Position numbers and translations under genes: made by a program. Positions 1-13,409 of a stretch of 64,000 nucleotides of DNA are shown piece after piece; position 1 is the first letter of the stretch, and each line of letters opens with the position of its first letter. The DNA lies in assembly GCF_947179165.1 (NCBI RefSeq), contig NC_077242.1, forward strand, positions 26,918,097 to 26,982,096, read 5' to 3'. The notes beneath the pieces are model-generated. The model did not search any database. It had not been told where the DNA came from and saw only the letters and a program-made list of their open reading frames with translations. The stretch is from Solanum dulcamara (Eukaryota > Streptophyta > Magnoliopsida > Solanales > Solanaceae).

Positions 1-2872
1 TTTTTTATTCTTCGATTTTGGGAGATAGGGAGCTCCATTTTGGGCGATTCCTAGTGCATTATGTTCATGGGAGCTATATCTACGTGGTTCTAGGTTTTGG
101 GAAATGTGAAGATCATCCGTTTAAGGTAATTTCTTATCCAAAGGGGCTGCTAAAGCTTAATTAGGGCTTTAATGGTGATTTATTATTGTTGGACTGTGTT
201 GGGTCATTTTGAGCACGATTTGTGACCTATTTTTGGCGTACAACCTCAATAATGCATTTAGAACATTTTTAGGAAGTCATTTTTGGGATTTTCATTGCGG
301 ATCCCATAATTTCTTTTTAGACCCAATTTTAGGTCCTTCTCCGAAAAATATAGTTTTAGTGTCAAAACATTTGTATTGACAAGGTGATCAACCTTTTGAT
401 AGCATGGAGGCATTTAGAGTCATTTTTGAAGTGGAAAGCTACTTGGAAATGGACTTGAAGCACGAGTGTTCGGCTTTGAGGTAGGCTACAATTCCTATTC
501 TTTGGCTGAGCTTCAATAGGTATTGTTTAGTATAAATTGCTTGTGGTTTGAATTGTATATGACAGGTTAGGCTTGATTTCTAATTTATGGTCTCGTTGTC
601 CCAGTATAAGCCTTAGTCTAGTTTACCTTTATGAGATTTTCCATCTAGTTGGTAAGATCGTGAACTATGCCTTAGTTTTGCCTTGATTGACCTATTTTAG
701 GGTTTAGCCTTCATTGACCTTTAAATTTTATTACTTTTTAACCTTAGTTTTGTGAATTGCATTGGACTATTTCAATTTTATTTTTAATTGTTATCAATGA
801 TCATTATAAGCATCATTCTATATTAATTTCATGATTTCAAGTTGAATTATAAAGGCCCATGCATAAAGAAAGTTTCAATGATGATTTACATGAATTCTGA
901 TTATGAAGTTTAATGATTTTCAAAGAAAGTTTTATGAATGAAGTTGAGAGTTATGATTGAATGATGAATGTTATAATGAAGATCAATAATGATCTAAGAA
1001 AGTTATTATGGTTTTACAAGGATAATTCTAACATGAATTATGATTTTAAAGATGGTGATAAGGAGAATGCTCACCAAAGTTTTTGGATTCTTATGAATCA
1101 CCAAAATTTAATGAGCTACTCTAATAATCACTTTCATGATGAAGTTAATTATGATACTTTTATGTGTTTAATAAATTCCGTTGGGATATTGGCTAAGCAC
1201 CAAGAAGACTTGTTGGTGGAGTTCGGTCTGGTAACATAGTCAGTTACACAAGAAAATCCTAGTAGTAACGTAAAGTTCCAAACTATGTTGATTTTGTAGG
1301 TTTCTTTTATGCCTTAGCTAGTGGATCCACATAGAGCTCTTGAGGTTAAAGTTGTTTTCTTATGGATGTTACCCTTGCAAGTAGCCTCTCTCTTCTCGAT
1401 GTAGGAGTTACATCGTATTCCATGTTATATCTCACATGGTCTTAAAATGTCAGTTAAAGGTTTTATTCCATAAGTTATATGCAAATATGTACGTTTTTCT
1501 ATAAAGTTTTACAATGTATTGACCATAAGTTTTCATATGCTTTCAAATGCTTTTAAGCTTTATTCATGTTCATTATGATTGTTCATGCATCCTATGTCAT
1601 ATTGCTCACGTCCTATTACTCATTCATGCATAGCTTATATACTTAGTACCTTCTATTTTCTACTGCATATTTTTCGTGTATTGTCTCATAATGTAGGGAT
1701 GGATAATACTCACGCTCCTCTCATTCGTGGCTAGAGTTGACTTACTATTCTCAAGTTGTCATTGGTGAGTCTTCATTTATTGAGGATGGTACTTTCTTTT
1801 ATGTTTATTACTTTGACTTCCTTCTATGGTTCAGGTGAGCTAGGGGTGTGTCCTAAGCCCCCATCAAGTATAGGCTTAGAGACGTGTTTAGACGATAAAA
1901 GGGGTGTAGTCCATTTTGAACATTGAGTTTATTTTATTTCTCTTTGACATCTATGTGGAGTTGTTTTCTCCATGTATTTCAATATGTTTAATTGCTTTAT
2001 ATATGTTATGTTTTCTAAGATGAATTGGTTGGGATCCTTTAAATTTTTGATGGCTGTGTTACGTCTAGGCCCAAGGCTTGATTTGTGACATACATGGACT
2101 AATACGTCCCCTATGGGTCCTGAGCTGAGATTCAACGGGTGTGTAGCATTAGGATAGACTTACATCATTCTATATAACATTACACTACATTGCATTGCAC
2201 TTTATTCTTGTTCTTCATATCCATGAGTGATGTTATGTTCTTGATGTTATTAAATTATAAAAGTTGTGGTGATCTACTTGTATGTTTTCAAGTGCAAGTA
2301 ATGATGTTCTATATGTTCTCTATTACTGTGAATGAAAACTATTAGGTTGGGCTAATTTATTTTGTGCAAGTTGTAGTCTTTGGAGTTTCAGATGGTGTAT
2401 GATGGAGTACCTATGTTCTATATGCTTTACTTAGATTTAGTCTTTGCTTGTTGAGTACCACTTTAATTCATACTCACTCCCTTACTTCTACACTTATGTA
2501 GGTTATGAGTTCGAATCGTCATGATTATTTCTTATTTTTTGCATCCAAGGCTTGCTATTGAGTGTTGAGAGGTAGCCACTCATCATCTCGGTGGATACTT
2601 CTTCCTCCTTTATTATGTTTTTATTCTGTTCTAGACATAAGGAAATTTAGACTTGTATTTCTTTGAATATGATGTAATACTTAGAGGCTTGTATACATGA
2701 CAACCAGACTTTGGGGTGTTTATGAGTTATGTTAATTTTATCTACAATATTTATAAAAATGGTCTTATACTTAGTTTTATTTCTGTTTTCTCTTAAAGTT
2801 TGGGTTTAAAGCTAATCTGTCTTGGTAGGAAGGACAGGTGCCATCACACCCATTTTTTGGTCATGAAATACA
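1..2872 (+). repeat. Ty3/gypsy LTR, 3' portion (5' part outside the window)
   Basis: There is no coding signal. The stretch around 460-490 (cgagtgttcggctttgaggtaggctac) parallels the LTR of element A at 7955-7985. The end, GGTCATGAAA near 2859-2868, matches the LTR/primer-site junction of A at 9651-9660 and mirrors the LTR start TGTAATGACC seen at 61942. The phrase 'aggacaggtgccatcacaccc' just before the end is the type found at gypsy LTR ends. I read this as a + strand LTR missing its first part. Whether it is a solo LTR or belongs to an element to the left cannot be seen. Confidence 0.6.
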
Positions 2873-2873
2873 C

Positions 2874-2950
2874 TTTTATCAAATATATAAACACTTAATT
2901 AGATACATGTGTATATTTTATCAAATATATGTACACTTACTCAGATACAT
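2874..2950. repeat. Two-copy 35-bp direct repeat
   Basis: Two 35-bp units, 2874-2908 and 2916-2950, each run from TTTTATCAAATATAT to AGATACAT. They differ at a few bases and are separated by 7 bp. They lie directly after the LTR end. Confidence 0.75.
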
Positions 2951-3362
2951 ATTTTGACTACCGTCTCTCCTCCTCTCTCTTACGTCTCTCTTTGTCCCCT
3001 TTCCATCCTGAGACAAACGTCACCTCATTGCTTGTCTCTTCACTATCATGAAACCACCTTCTCCAATGAAAACTCCACCAAACCAGCAGGAGTTTGGCCA
3101 GATACATACTATATGTAAATGCCTAGATACTAGATGCATAATAATTGAAGCAGAAGAAGGTTTACTTTCATAGATTCATGGTGGTGTGTTGAATTTCTAT
3201 TAATAATACTCTTGGTTGAAGAATCTTTAGTCATCAAAGTAGATTAAGAAAAACTTAAATCAATGAACTTTTATTGAAGGAAAATGAGGAGAGAGAATTG
3301 AGTGATAAACATGGAATGGATAATTAGGAGAGAGAGTGAGTTGATTTGATGTGAAGGAGTAA
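2951..3362. other. Unassigned spacer
   Basis: CT-rich at the start (2960-3010), then AT-rich. The open frame of 69 codons here has no recognisable domain. I see no gene or repeat that I can name. Confidence 0.4.
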
Positions 3363-3629
3363 GAGCCCATTTGGATTGGATTATAAGTTACTTATAAGTT
3401 ATTTTTAAATTTTTTGAGTGTTTGGCTGGCCAACTTAAAGTAATTTGTTTTTTAAAATAAGCCTCAATAAATAATTGAGTTTGTTTTGATGGATTTATTT
3501 TAAGCAGCTTATAAGCTGAAAATAACTTATAAGTCAAAAAATATAAGTTGGGCTGCACCTACTCTTTTTTATCTTATAAGCAGTTTTCAACTTATAATTT
3601 ACTTAAAATAAGTTAATCCAAACGGGCTC
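3363..3629. mobile_element. MITE, PIF/Harbinger (Tourist)-like, 267 bp
   Basis: The left end reads GAGCCCATTTGGATTGGATT. The right end, reverse-complemented, reads GAGCCCGTTTGGATTAACTT. The first 16 bases differ at one position. Both ends are flanked by TAA (3360-3362 and 3630-3632), the 3-bp target duplication typical of PIF/Harbinger. The interior is AT-rich, has further internal self-complementarity (ttataagttatttt and relatives) and no coding capacity. Non-autonomous. Confidence 0.85.
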
Positions 3630-3712
3630 TAAATTGAGGAAAAAATTAATGTAACAACCAAAAAATTAATTCTAAGATAAAATCTAAAGAAGGAATATCA
3701 CAACTGAGCCTA

Positions 3713-6541
3713 ATGGCTGCCATGGAGGTGGACCCACCTTCGGACATCGTAATTTTTTTCCGAACAATGGAATCATAGATCTTGTCAAGACAAACAAAAA
3801 CCAATTGGACTCATCCTCAAATTCATCCCACAACTTCTCAAATTTGAAAAATACCACTGCGATAATTGTTCATCTATTGAAGGAGAAGTAGAGATGGGCA
3901 CACAAAATTATTTCCTTACATAATTCTAGCCTGATTCAAGTTCAAGATGATATAGGAGATGAATCTCCATCACAAGACCTAGCTATGGTCAAAGTTTCAA
4001 CTTATTCTACCATACGAATCTTGAGAAATCAAAATGCAATTTCTCAAAGAATCGCTGGTGAATCACCACTAGTGCACCTTCAATTTTGTCCAAATTTTTA
4101 TGAGATTTGAGATGATTCAACCATTAGGAATTACTCCCCACATCTCAAAGTACCTTCAACTAAATTCTCACCCAATTTAGATGGTGGAATCACTATTGGA
4201 GAGAATTCTAGTGGTGGTGGTGGAGCTCTGATGAGTTTTTCAAGCAAACAGAAATACCAAATTGGGTGCCTGGATAAGCTAAACACACCCTAGAAACAAA
4301 TTTTCATCAGTAAGATGAATAACTATTCGAATTTGGATTTAGATAACTTTGATAAGTAAGTGGAAGAAGAAATAGGATAAGAACAAAAGGCAACAAAATT
4401 TAGGAAATGTTCAAGGTCAACAGGCTCAAAGTATGGATACTAAACTCTTATATTATAATAATCACAATGTGGAGGAGTTGAACCCATCCAAAGTATCTCC
4501 AGAAATAAGGAACACTGTTCTATTGATTCTTGAAAAGGAAAAAAGTCAGTCCCAACAACTTATGGATGAATTGTGTTCATCGAATTTCTCCTTTAGAGTG
4601 AGGAACACTGTTCCATTGCCAAATGATCGGGCAAATAATAAGGATCATGGATCACCTATTAGTAAGTTGGATACTGATCATCATCATTATAGTCATAAGG
4701 ACATTATACACCATACCAAATTTCTTTAAAAAGCTCATAAATTAGCATAAAATTTTGCCCTCAAATGGTAAGAAAGATGGACAACACATAACTGAAGATA
4801 AATCAAAGGACTCACAGTAGCAAAGAGATGGAACATCCTAAAGTAATACTAACTCTCCTAATTTACTTCATCTTGATGTTAATACTATTAACACTGTGGG
4901 AACTCATTTATAATCTCATGAAAATGAGCAACATGGTGCCTCTCTAACCTCTTTGATGCAGGATAAAGGAAGTGATCAAAATAAGCTAGAGACTAACCAT
5001 AAGTCTGTCCCCAAAGGAAAAACCAGTGAGGACCCCTAAAATTCCCAACAACAAAATAAGAAAACTCCTAGTGTACCTCAAAATTACTACCCTAAAATGT
5101 CCAAAAATTTTGAAAAACTAGGTCCCAATTTTTAGAAAAATAAGCAGGTCATAAAAAACCCCATCCATTGATAATACCACCCAAAATACCCATAATAATC
5201 CTTTTCCTAACCTCAAGAAGGACCTGGTCCCTGAGCCTGCACCTTATACTTTCATTCATACCTTTGATGCCGGACTCAGACTCAACCAAGCTAATAATGA
5301 CGTTCTTGTTGAACCTTACAAACCAAATATTACCACTAAACAAGGACTACCTGCTGTGATATTAAAAAAGAGGAATTTATGGTTAAATTGGTTGTAAGGT
5401 GCGAGTACACATTGGTCGGCAAATTCAGTAACACCATGCCAAAGGTGGAGGTGATAAGAAGGAATTTTATCCTTCAAACTCAGCTTTCAGGGGGAGTTAA
5501 AATTTCCTATTTTAATGTTAGACATATTTACATTGACTTGGATAATGAGAAGGATTACATCACAGTGTGGACCAAACAAAAAATGAACATAGAAGTCCAA
5601 CTCATGGGAATACAAACATGGATACCTACTTTCAAGCCTGATGAAGAAATACCTATTTTCCTTATTTGGGTATCTCTACCTGAGTTGCCTTGGCACTACT
5701 ACAATAAGAAATTTATGATTGCTTTATTTTCTCTTATAGGGAAAGTGTTGTATTCTGATACAACTTCTATAAAAAAAAACAAGAGGTAGTTTAGCTAAGG
5801 TAAGGGCACAATTGGATCTTATTAAAGAAAGGCCACCAAAAGTCTGGATGGGATTTGATGAAGAAGGCATCACCTTGGGTAGATCGAAAGCTATTCAGTA
5901 TGAAAATGTCCCTAATTACCATATTTACCATAAGTATTAGGGACATATGACACGTGTGTGTACTTTTAAGAAGAGAGGTGATGAACAAAAGAATAAGAAC
6001 GAATGGGATATAGAAACAAAGGATCATACTAATAACCATCTTGCTGAGAGGCATATGAGTAATGATGCATCTAATTCAAATGTTCATCGACAACCACAAG
6101 TAGAAATAGCTATTCAGCGAGATGAGCTATGGGAAACACATAAAAAAACACTTCAAAGGTTAAAATACTGAACAATAGAATACAGTTCCTAGACCTACAT
6201 CTCCCTAGGAAAAGGTGAACAATATAATAGTCAACAACAGCAAGAGAAGAAATAGACTAGTATGATCACTAATTGTACCCTCACTCATAATAATTATATT
6301 GATCTTGATACACAAGTTCAACCCTATTACAAAGCTACAAGAGAACTCATTAATAAGGAGAATAATTCCTTCATGAAGACACCAACTGATCAAAAAAAAC
6401 ACCAATTTACAAGGACCAGGTACTGACTCTATTAACCCTAAAATCCATACCCCCATATTGAATGCACAAGTAATGATACGCAGGGAGAAACTGAGACCAA
6501 CAAAGAGGTAAGGAACTTAGTTATTGACTCAGTGCTACCAA
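3713..6541 (+). pseudogene. LINE ORF1, 5' part (DUF4283 and zinc-knuckle type nucleic-acid-binding protein)
   Basis: A start reading MAAMEVDPP lies at 3713, followed by a degraded frame with several stops. Longer open stretches are at 4433-4729, 5379-5789 and 5947-6171. The segment around 5380-5780 (YTLVGKF, then FNVRHIYIDL, then WVSLPELPWHYYN) is the DUF4283 domain of plant L1 ORF1. It is followed by a zinc-knuckle remnant near 5905-5975 (IYHKYxGHMTRVC), in which the first cysteines are lost. The protein would bind element RNA for retrotransposition. The frame stops at the left LTR of element A and picks up again at 15593. Assignment is by domain recognition. Confidence 0.75.
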
Positions 6542-6542
6542 T

Positions 6543-9500
6543 ATAATGACCCTCCTGGTCATTTTACAAATATTACTTCCATTTTCATCATTTAGTTCAT
6601 TCCTATAGAGATCTTAGGTCATTTATGACCTATTGGCGTCGATAGAATGATTGCCTAGTCATTTATTTGGGTTTTAGACTTATTTCCCTATTTTGGAGCT
6701 TTTATAACTTGAAAAGTTGACTTCAGTCATAAATTTAGGAAAACAACATTAGAATGGGATTTTGACGATTTCATCAGCTCCGAAATGGTGAAATTAGGCT
6801 AGTAGCATGGTCGGGACGAGTACCAAGGCAATTGGTATGAGTTTAAGACCATTTGGCAATTTTGCCTTTGAAATTTGGCCTATAGTTGACTTTGGTCAAT
6901 TTTTTTGTAAAACGCACTCTGATAAAAAATTTAACAGCGAAGTTAATTTTGAAATATTGAGTTTGGTCTAAAACGACCCTTTTTTCACTCTCAAAGCTTT
7001 CAATTTAATCCCGAGGCCCATTGTCAAATTAAGCTCAAAATGACCTTTGGGTGTGGGATCCACTTTCAGTCATAAAGAACTCGTTTGGAAATTTTGAAAA
7101 CGACATTGAGTTCGGAAGGTCAAATTTTGTATAGTAGCATATCTCATATGCATGTACGAGATTATGAACGAATCCCAAGCATCCCATCAGAGGATTTGGC
7201 ATGCTAAGATTATTTTTGCACCAGCTATATCTGGTGCTATCACTTAAGCGACCCCTTTCCTCTAAAGCGAGTGTCTCTTAAGCATCTAGGAGCTTGCTAA
7301 AGTGACCAACCCTGTTGGGCGAGTGTCCCTTAAGAGACAGCCTTGTCACTAAAGCAACTAGTCGCTTAAGCATCAAGTAGTTGCTAAAGCGAGGCCCGCC
7401 TTTCATGTCGGTTTGCTTAAGTGATCCTTGGGTGGTCGCTAAATCGACAGCTAAGGGTCGTTCTTTAGACTTGATTTTTCATATTTTGAATTAAATTTCA
7501 AAGTTTGATTTCTTCTTAAATTCTTGGGCGAGTTGGGCGATTCAAAATGCTATTTTGCATAGATTTTTTAGGGGAATGCAGCGGTGCATTTGGAATTAGG
7601 AGTTGAGGCTTCCCTTGAGGTAATTTCTCCATTTTACAGCATTTCTAAGTTCTTAAAGCTTGAGGTTGATCATGAATACATGATAGTGTTGGGGCTAATT
7701 TGGGGTGTGAATTGTGTTCCTTTTTAGAGCATGAGTTGGGGGTATTAGTTAGAGCCTATTTTCGGAGTCAATTCTATGAATTATGCAGCAGTTCCCATAA
7801 TTCTCAATTTTAGACTCAGAAATTGGTCAGACTCTTAATTCAATAATTTTTTTTTCACAACAATCATATTAATGTTGTGGTTCTATTGTTGATAGTGTGG
7901 CAGCATTCAAAGGTTGTTCGGAAGGGAAAGGCTTTGGTTTTGTAATTTTGAGCTCGCGTGTTCAGCCTACAGGTAGGCTACGACTTTTCTTTTTTTTGAT
8001 TGAGCTGGAATGTGTAAAATCGTGTTTATATTAATGGAATTTTAATTGGGTAGCTTTTCTATATATCTTAGGTGTTAGAAATTATGTTTTAGGATTTTAT
8101 CGGGCATTTTGGGTAATTAAAAGCATGTGATCTCTATGATGAATGTTAGCACTTTATGTGAAGATTATTTCTTATATTTGGTAATATTGAGCATGTTGAC
8201 CTTTGTATAGGCTGTTGGAACTTGTTTTAGATGCCCTGGCGTTGCTTCAGTAGACTTAGATCCTTGTAGAATAGTGTAGTGGGCTAGTGCCTTGTAGTTT
8301 GGCCTTAACTAGGCGATACCCTTGCTTTTAAAAACACCCTCATCCATAACTCGGTATAGTCATAACTTTCGAGATACATCAGCAATACTAGACTTCGTGA
8401 TTATTTGACTTCGGCTTCGGTTCAAGTTTTGGCGGCATATCAGTTGACATATATGGGAGAAGATTCTCGGTACTATTGTTGTCTAGTTGGAAAGGAGAAT
8501 ATTCGACACTATGTGATAAATTATCTACGAGCATCTGGATACCTAGTTCCGGCCTCCGTTCTAAATTATCTATGAGCATCTGGGTACCCAGTCTCTCCCT
8601 TACTTTTGAATTATCGGGGAGCATTCGGGTACCCATTTCTGGCCTCTGCCAGCTTACTAGTAAGATGAGCATAGGGGTACCCATCCTTGGCCTCGATCTT
8701 ATCGATGGGTTACGGCGAGCATATGAGTAACCAGTCTTGGACTTGACCGTAGTAATATATTATGGCAAGTATCTGGGTATCCAGTCCCGGCCTTAGCCAC
8801 ATTGGATATTCGGGCGAGCATCTGGGTCCCAGTCCCAGCCTCAACCCCACGGCACCCCTAGTTCATTGACTCGTAGAGATTTCTTCTTTAGAAATGATAC
8901 AATTCTTCAGTTTCTGACATCGCAGTTTCTTGGTTCCCAAACTTGGTAATTGTAGCTATTATGTGTACTTGGTGGGCTTATGGAGGTTCATTTGAGTTTT
9001 TATTTAACTTGTGCACAAGTGTCCTGGATGGTCTTATGGGGGCCCATTTGGTATAGTTAGTTGTAGTTCTCGTAGATAGTACTCGTTTCACTTTGGATGA
9101 TTGTGATGATTCCTATTTAGGCTTATTCCTCTTTTTTGTGTTTCTTTTACCTTTTTTGCCCAGTTGTCCTATGATGCCTACTGGGTACCTGTTGTCTTAG
9201 TATTCACACTACATTATGCATCTAATTTCTTGATGGAGGACCGAGCACCAGCTATCGTCATGAAGAAATTGAGCTTGTTGCAGTCAACTTTAGAGACTAG
9301 GGTGAGCATTTGTCATTTTAGATCATTTCTGTCTCCTTCAGTATGGATAGCCCATCTTTTACTTTTGAGACTAGCCAAGTGTTGTATATATTTTTGGTCC
9401 ACTTTCAAGACTTGTACTCCTATTTTATTTTATAGCAGCTTTGTACTTGTGACTTCTAGGTTATGGGAGGGATCTTTAGTTTTTTATATCATGTTTTTTG

Positions 9501-9662
9501 TTTTTTCTCAATTATTCCATTTGCTTAGTTTCATAATTTACCACTCTTGTTTAGTTTCTTCCCTCAAACACATTACTTGACATTCCGGGTTTACGGGTTG
9601 GCTTACCTACTAGTGGGTTATAATAGGTGTCATAATAATCTGAGGAATTAGGTCATGAAACA
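6543..9662 (+). repeat. 5' LTR of element A (about 3.1 kb)
   Basis: It begins TATAATGACC (degenerate TGTAATGACC) and ends GGTCATGAAACA directly before the primer-binding site. It contains a CTAAAGCGA/CTTAAGCGA word cluster (7240-7452) and a minisatellite (8515-8850). The 138-codon open frame at 9164-9580 has no domain and lies in ordinary LTR sequence, so it is not called a gene. Confidence 0.8.
8515..8850 (+). repeat. Minisatellite in the element A 5' LTR
   Basis: About six to seven degenerate units of roughly 50-60 bp, each built on GAGCATCTGGGTACCCAGTC followed by a GGCCTC-type tail and an ATTAT(C/G) stretch. The same array occurs in the 3' LTR at 14480-14810. Confidence 0.8.
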
Positions 9663-9677
9663 TTGGTATCAGAGCCC
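9663..9677 (+). other. Primer-binding site of element A (initiator tRNA-Met type)
   Basis: TTGGTATCAGAGCCC directly follows the 5' LTR. TGGTATCAGAGC is the complement of the plant initiator tRNA-Met 3' end used by most Ty1 and Ty3 elements. Confidence 0.9.
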
Positions 9678-9868
9678 TAGGTTTGTTGGTCTTACTTGTA
9701 AAGAGATAAAATCTAGTAGAGTCTCATGGATCGGTGCGGAGATGTCCGTAACTTCTCTTTGGGAGGCTACAGGATGTTATTAGGAATGATCTCTATGTTG
9801 TTTTGTTCCATGCATTCTTGTGACTTATTGGTTTCCTAAAATCTTATTTACTTCACTCTTTCACAGCG

Positions 9869-12800
9869 ATGGTTCTTATGCGCGGTACTACCAGTGATAA
9901 TTACCCACTAGCATCGGTTAGGCCTAGAGGTTGGCCCTATGGAGTAGGCAGGGGAATAGCACCATCTCCCAACCCAGAGATAGAGTCGTAGTTTGTAGAG
10001 GCACATTAGGATGCTCCCATTCCTCTTCAATCGGAGGGACCACCACCAGTAGTGCAACTCTTCATGGCTATTAGGGTTGTACCACAGGCCCCGGCCCCAA
10101 CAACGGGCATACCAGCACTGCATAATCTGCTAGCCAAGCCAACACTTGAGGTTTAGCCACCTCCACCAGTTGTTGTACCCTTATCAACAGTTCCAGAAGG
10201 AGTGATGTCATTTCAGAAGAAGAAGATATTAGGGGTCTTTTAGAGGCTGTCAACCCCAATATATTTTGGAGATATTAGCGAGGATGCCATAGAGTTCTTA
10301 AGTACCTGTCAGGAGCATCTCCACACCCTGGGTCTTGTGGAGTACAAGGGCACTAAATTCACCGCTTACCAGTTCAGAGGGATAGCTAAGAAGTGGTGAT
10401 GCTCTTACTTACAGTCCAGGCTAGCTGGGTCACCACCATTGACATGGGCCCAGTTCTCAGAGGCTTTTCTAGCAAGCTATATTGCGAGAGTGTGAAGGAC
10501 TAACTTCGGTATTAGCTTTCTAAGTTGGAGCAAGGTCACATGACAATTGGCGAGTACGAGGCCAGATTTTAACAGCTATCCCAGCATGCAACTAGGATTC
10601 TACCCACTGAGAAAGAGAGGGTACGATGCTTTGCGTCTGGATTGAGACCTTACCTGAGGTTAGGGACCGAGCACTTAGTTTCTGGTGCTGATCTTTTCTG
10701 GATGTGGTGGACCATGCCCACACTATCAATATTATTCATCGCCAGGACTAAGGGCGCAGCGATAAGAGGCCCAAGTATTAGGGCAGCTAAAGTGGGTCCC
10801 AATATAGGGGCCATGATAGTAATGACATGCCTTGCCAGCAGTTCCAGTAGGATAGGTACCAGCAGGTTTAGCCCAGCCGGCCAGTTTAGGCCACCTTACT
10901 ATCAGTTGAGAGTAGTCATCCCCGATCGGTGGGTTCCACCGTAGGGCATAGCTCGAGGGGGTCAGCTCTGCTTTCTTGCTACTGTGGACAAGTTATCACA
11001 GGCCACTCATTTTTAGGATACTTTGATTATGGCTCACTGGAGCACTGGTCTAGAAAGTATCCCAATCGGTCTAGATCATTGGAAGTAGCACCACCTCCAC
11101 TAGGAAGTATAGATCAGGGATAGGGATACTGCGATGGTCAGCAGGGTGTTCAGGGATGTCCCCGGGGAGGTAGGTCAGATAGAAGGAAAGATGGTCATGG
11201 GGTAGGTCGAAAGGGCCATTTTTATGCTGCTCCGGCAATGGCAGAGGTTGAGGCATCAGATGATGTTATCACAGGTACTATCTTTATTTGTCAGTAAACT
11301 GCTTCAGCCTTATTTGATCCAGGGTCGAATTATTCCTATGTGTCTCTATATTTTGCTCCTCATCTAGGTATTGCTTATGAGTCACTTGAGGTGTCGTTGC
11401 ATATTTTGACCCTAGTGGGGGATTTGTTAGTAGTGGATTAAGTTTGTAGATCCTGTGTGGTGACTATTTAGGGGCAACATACTCGTGCATGGATTTTACT
11501 TGAAATGTTGGACTTCGATGTTATTATGGGCATGTATTGTCTATCCCTCATCATGCGTTTTTGGACTGTTATGCCAAGACCATTACATTATCCATGCCTG
11601 GAATTTCCCTGTTCTTGTGGCAGGGCGCTTATAGTGGCTCACGGACTGAGATCATATCCTTTATACGGGCTTGGCATCTAGTTGTGTCGAGTTTTTGGCG
11701 TACTTAGCATATGTCCGTGATGTGTCCAGTGAGGCCTTTATTGTTGATTCAGTTCCTTTGGTTAGGGAGTTTACTGATGTCTTCCCTACTAACTTACCTT
11801 GCCTAACCCAATAGAGAGATATTGACTTTGCCATAGATTTGGACCCGGGCACTAAGCCTATTTCTATACCACATTACCATATGGCCCCCGAAAATCTCAA
11901 GAAGCTCAGTATGAAACTTGAGGATCTTGTAGGTAAGGGATTTATTTTCCTGAGTGTGTCGCCGTGGGGTGCGCCCTTCCTGTTTATTAAGAAGAAGTAT
12001 GGGACTATGCGGATGTGTGTTGATTACAGGCATTGAATAAGGTGACAATGAAAAACCATAAACCAATGCCTCGTATCGATGATCTATTCGACTATCTTTA
12101 TGGTGTAGCCGTATTTTTTATGATTGAATTGAGGTCCGGCTACCACCAGTTGTAGATTAGAGAAACCGACATTCCTAAGACTAATTTTTGGACTCACTAT
12201 AGCCACTACGAGTTCCTTGTGATGTCTTTTGGGCTTACTAATGCCCCCGAAACTTTTATGGACCTTTTGAATCGAGTATTCAGGACTTATCTTAACTTAT
12301 TCGTGATTATATTCATCGATGATATACTAGTATACTCGCGAAGTAGAGAGGAGCATGCACAAAATTTTAGGGTTGTGATCTAGACTTTGAGAGATTAGCA
12401 GCTTTATGCTAAATTCTAAAAGTGCTAGTTTTGGCTGGAGTCTATGGTATTTTGGGGACACGTGGTGTCCAGAGAGGGTATCATGGTGGATATAGTGAAG
12501 ATTGAGGCAATTTGTGGTTGGGCTAGGCCCACATGTATTATAGAGATTTAGAGCTTCATCGGATTGGTCGGGTATTATAGGTGCTTCATCGAGGGTTTCT
12601 CCACCATTGAAGCCTCATTGACACATTTGACCCGCCAGGATGTTCCCTTTGTGTGGTCCGATAAGTGTTATTTGAGATTTCGAAAGCTCAAAGTGTTTTA
12701 TATTACCGATCCTGTTCTGACCTTCTAGTTGAAGGAGAGATATTTTAGGTATATTGTGATCCTTCTAGTATGGGTATTGGGTGTGTACTGATGCAGCAGG

Positions 12801-13409
12801 GCCAAGTTATTCCTTATAATTCTAGACAGTTGAGAGCACGAGTGCAACTATCCCACTCATAACCTAGAGTTAGCGGTGGTAGGTTTTGCGCTTAAGATGT
12901 AGAGGAACTACTTATACAAAATACATTGTAAGATATATATAGATCATCACAGCTTATAGTATATTATTATTTAGAGGGATCTTAATTCTAGACAACGACA
13001 TTGGATTAAGCTATTAGTCGATCATGACATCTCTATCCTCTACCACCCGGGCAAGACGAATGTAGTAGCGAATGCCTTGAGCCGGAAGGTGGAGAGTATG
13101 GGTAGTTTAGCTTATTTATCTCCTGCAGAGTGATCCCTAGCCTTAAACATCCAGTCTAATGGATCATATTCATGACCAGGCTTCTATAGATTCAGATGGG
13201 ATACTACGGTTTGATGGCCGCCCCTGTGTTCTTAGAGTTGGAGACTTCATTCAGTTGATCCTTTGTGAGGTCCATGATTCTAGGTGCTCTATTCATCTGG
13301 GCACCGTGAAGATGTATCAATATTTGAGACAAAATTACTGGTGGTTTGGCATAAGGAGAGATATAGCTGAGTATGTATTGCATTATTTGGGCAGGTTATG
13401 GCTAAACAT
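9869..13409 (+). pseudogene. Element A gag-pol polyprotein, decayed
   Basis: There are many stops, mostly TAG/TGA at former CAG, TGG or CGA codons. The order seen is: gag from an ATG near 9869; a zinc-knuckle relic at 11019-11060 in which all three cysteines are tyrosine; a protease relic near 11310 (LFDPGSNYSYVS); RT from 11815, with [11 protein letters not shown] near 11955 and an FIDDILVYS box near 12316; RNase H near 12740-13090, ending YHPGKTNVVANALS; and the integrase N-terminal region at 13240-13400 (IHLGTVKMYQYLRQNYWWFG). The sequence then jumps into LTR sequence at about 13409, so the catalytic integrase core is absent. The gene order RT-RNaseH-IN places it in Ty3/gypsy. It cannot transpose by itself. 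Confidence 0.85.

Noticed and set aside
8388..8730. Overlapping open frames on both strands with repeated peptides
   Set aside because: They are by-products of the GAGCATCTGGGTACC minisatellite.
9164..9580. 138-codon open frame on the + strand
   Set aside because: It lies wholly within the element A 5' LTR; the homologous 3' LTR stretch does not keep it open, and no domain is visible.
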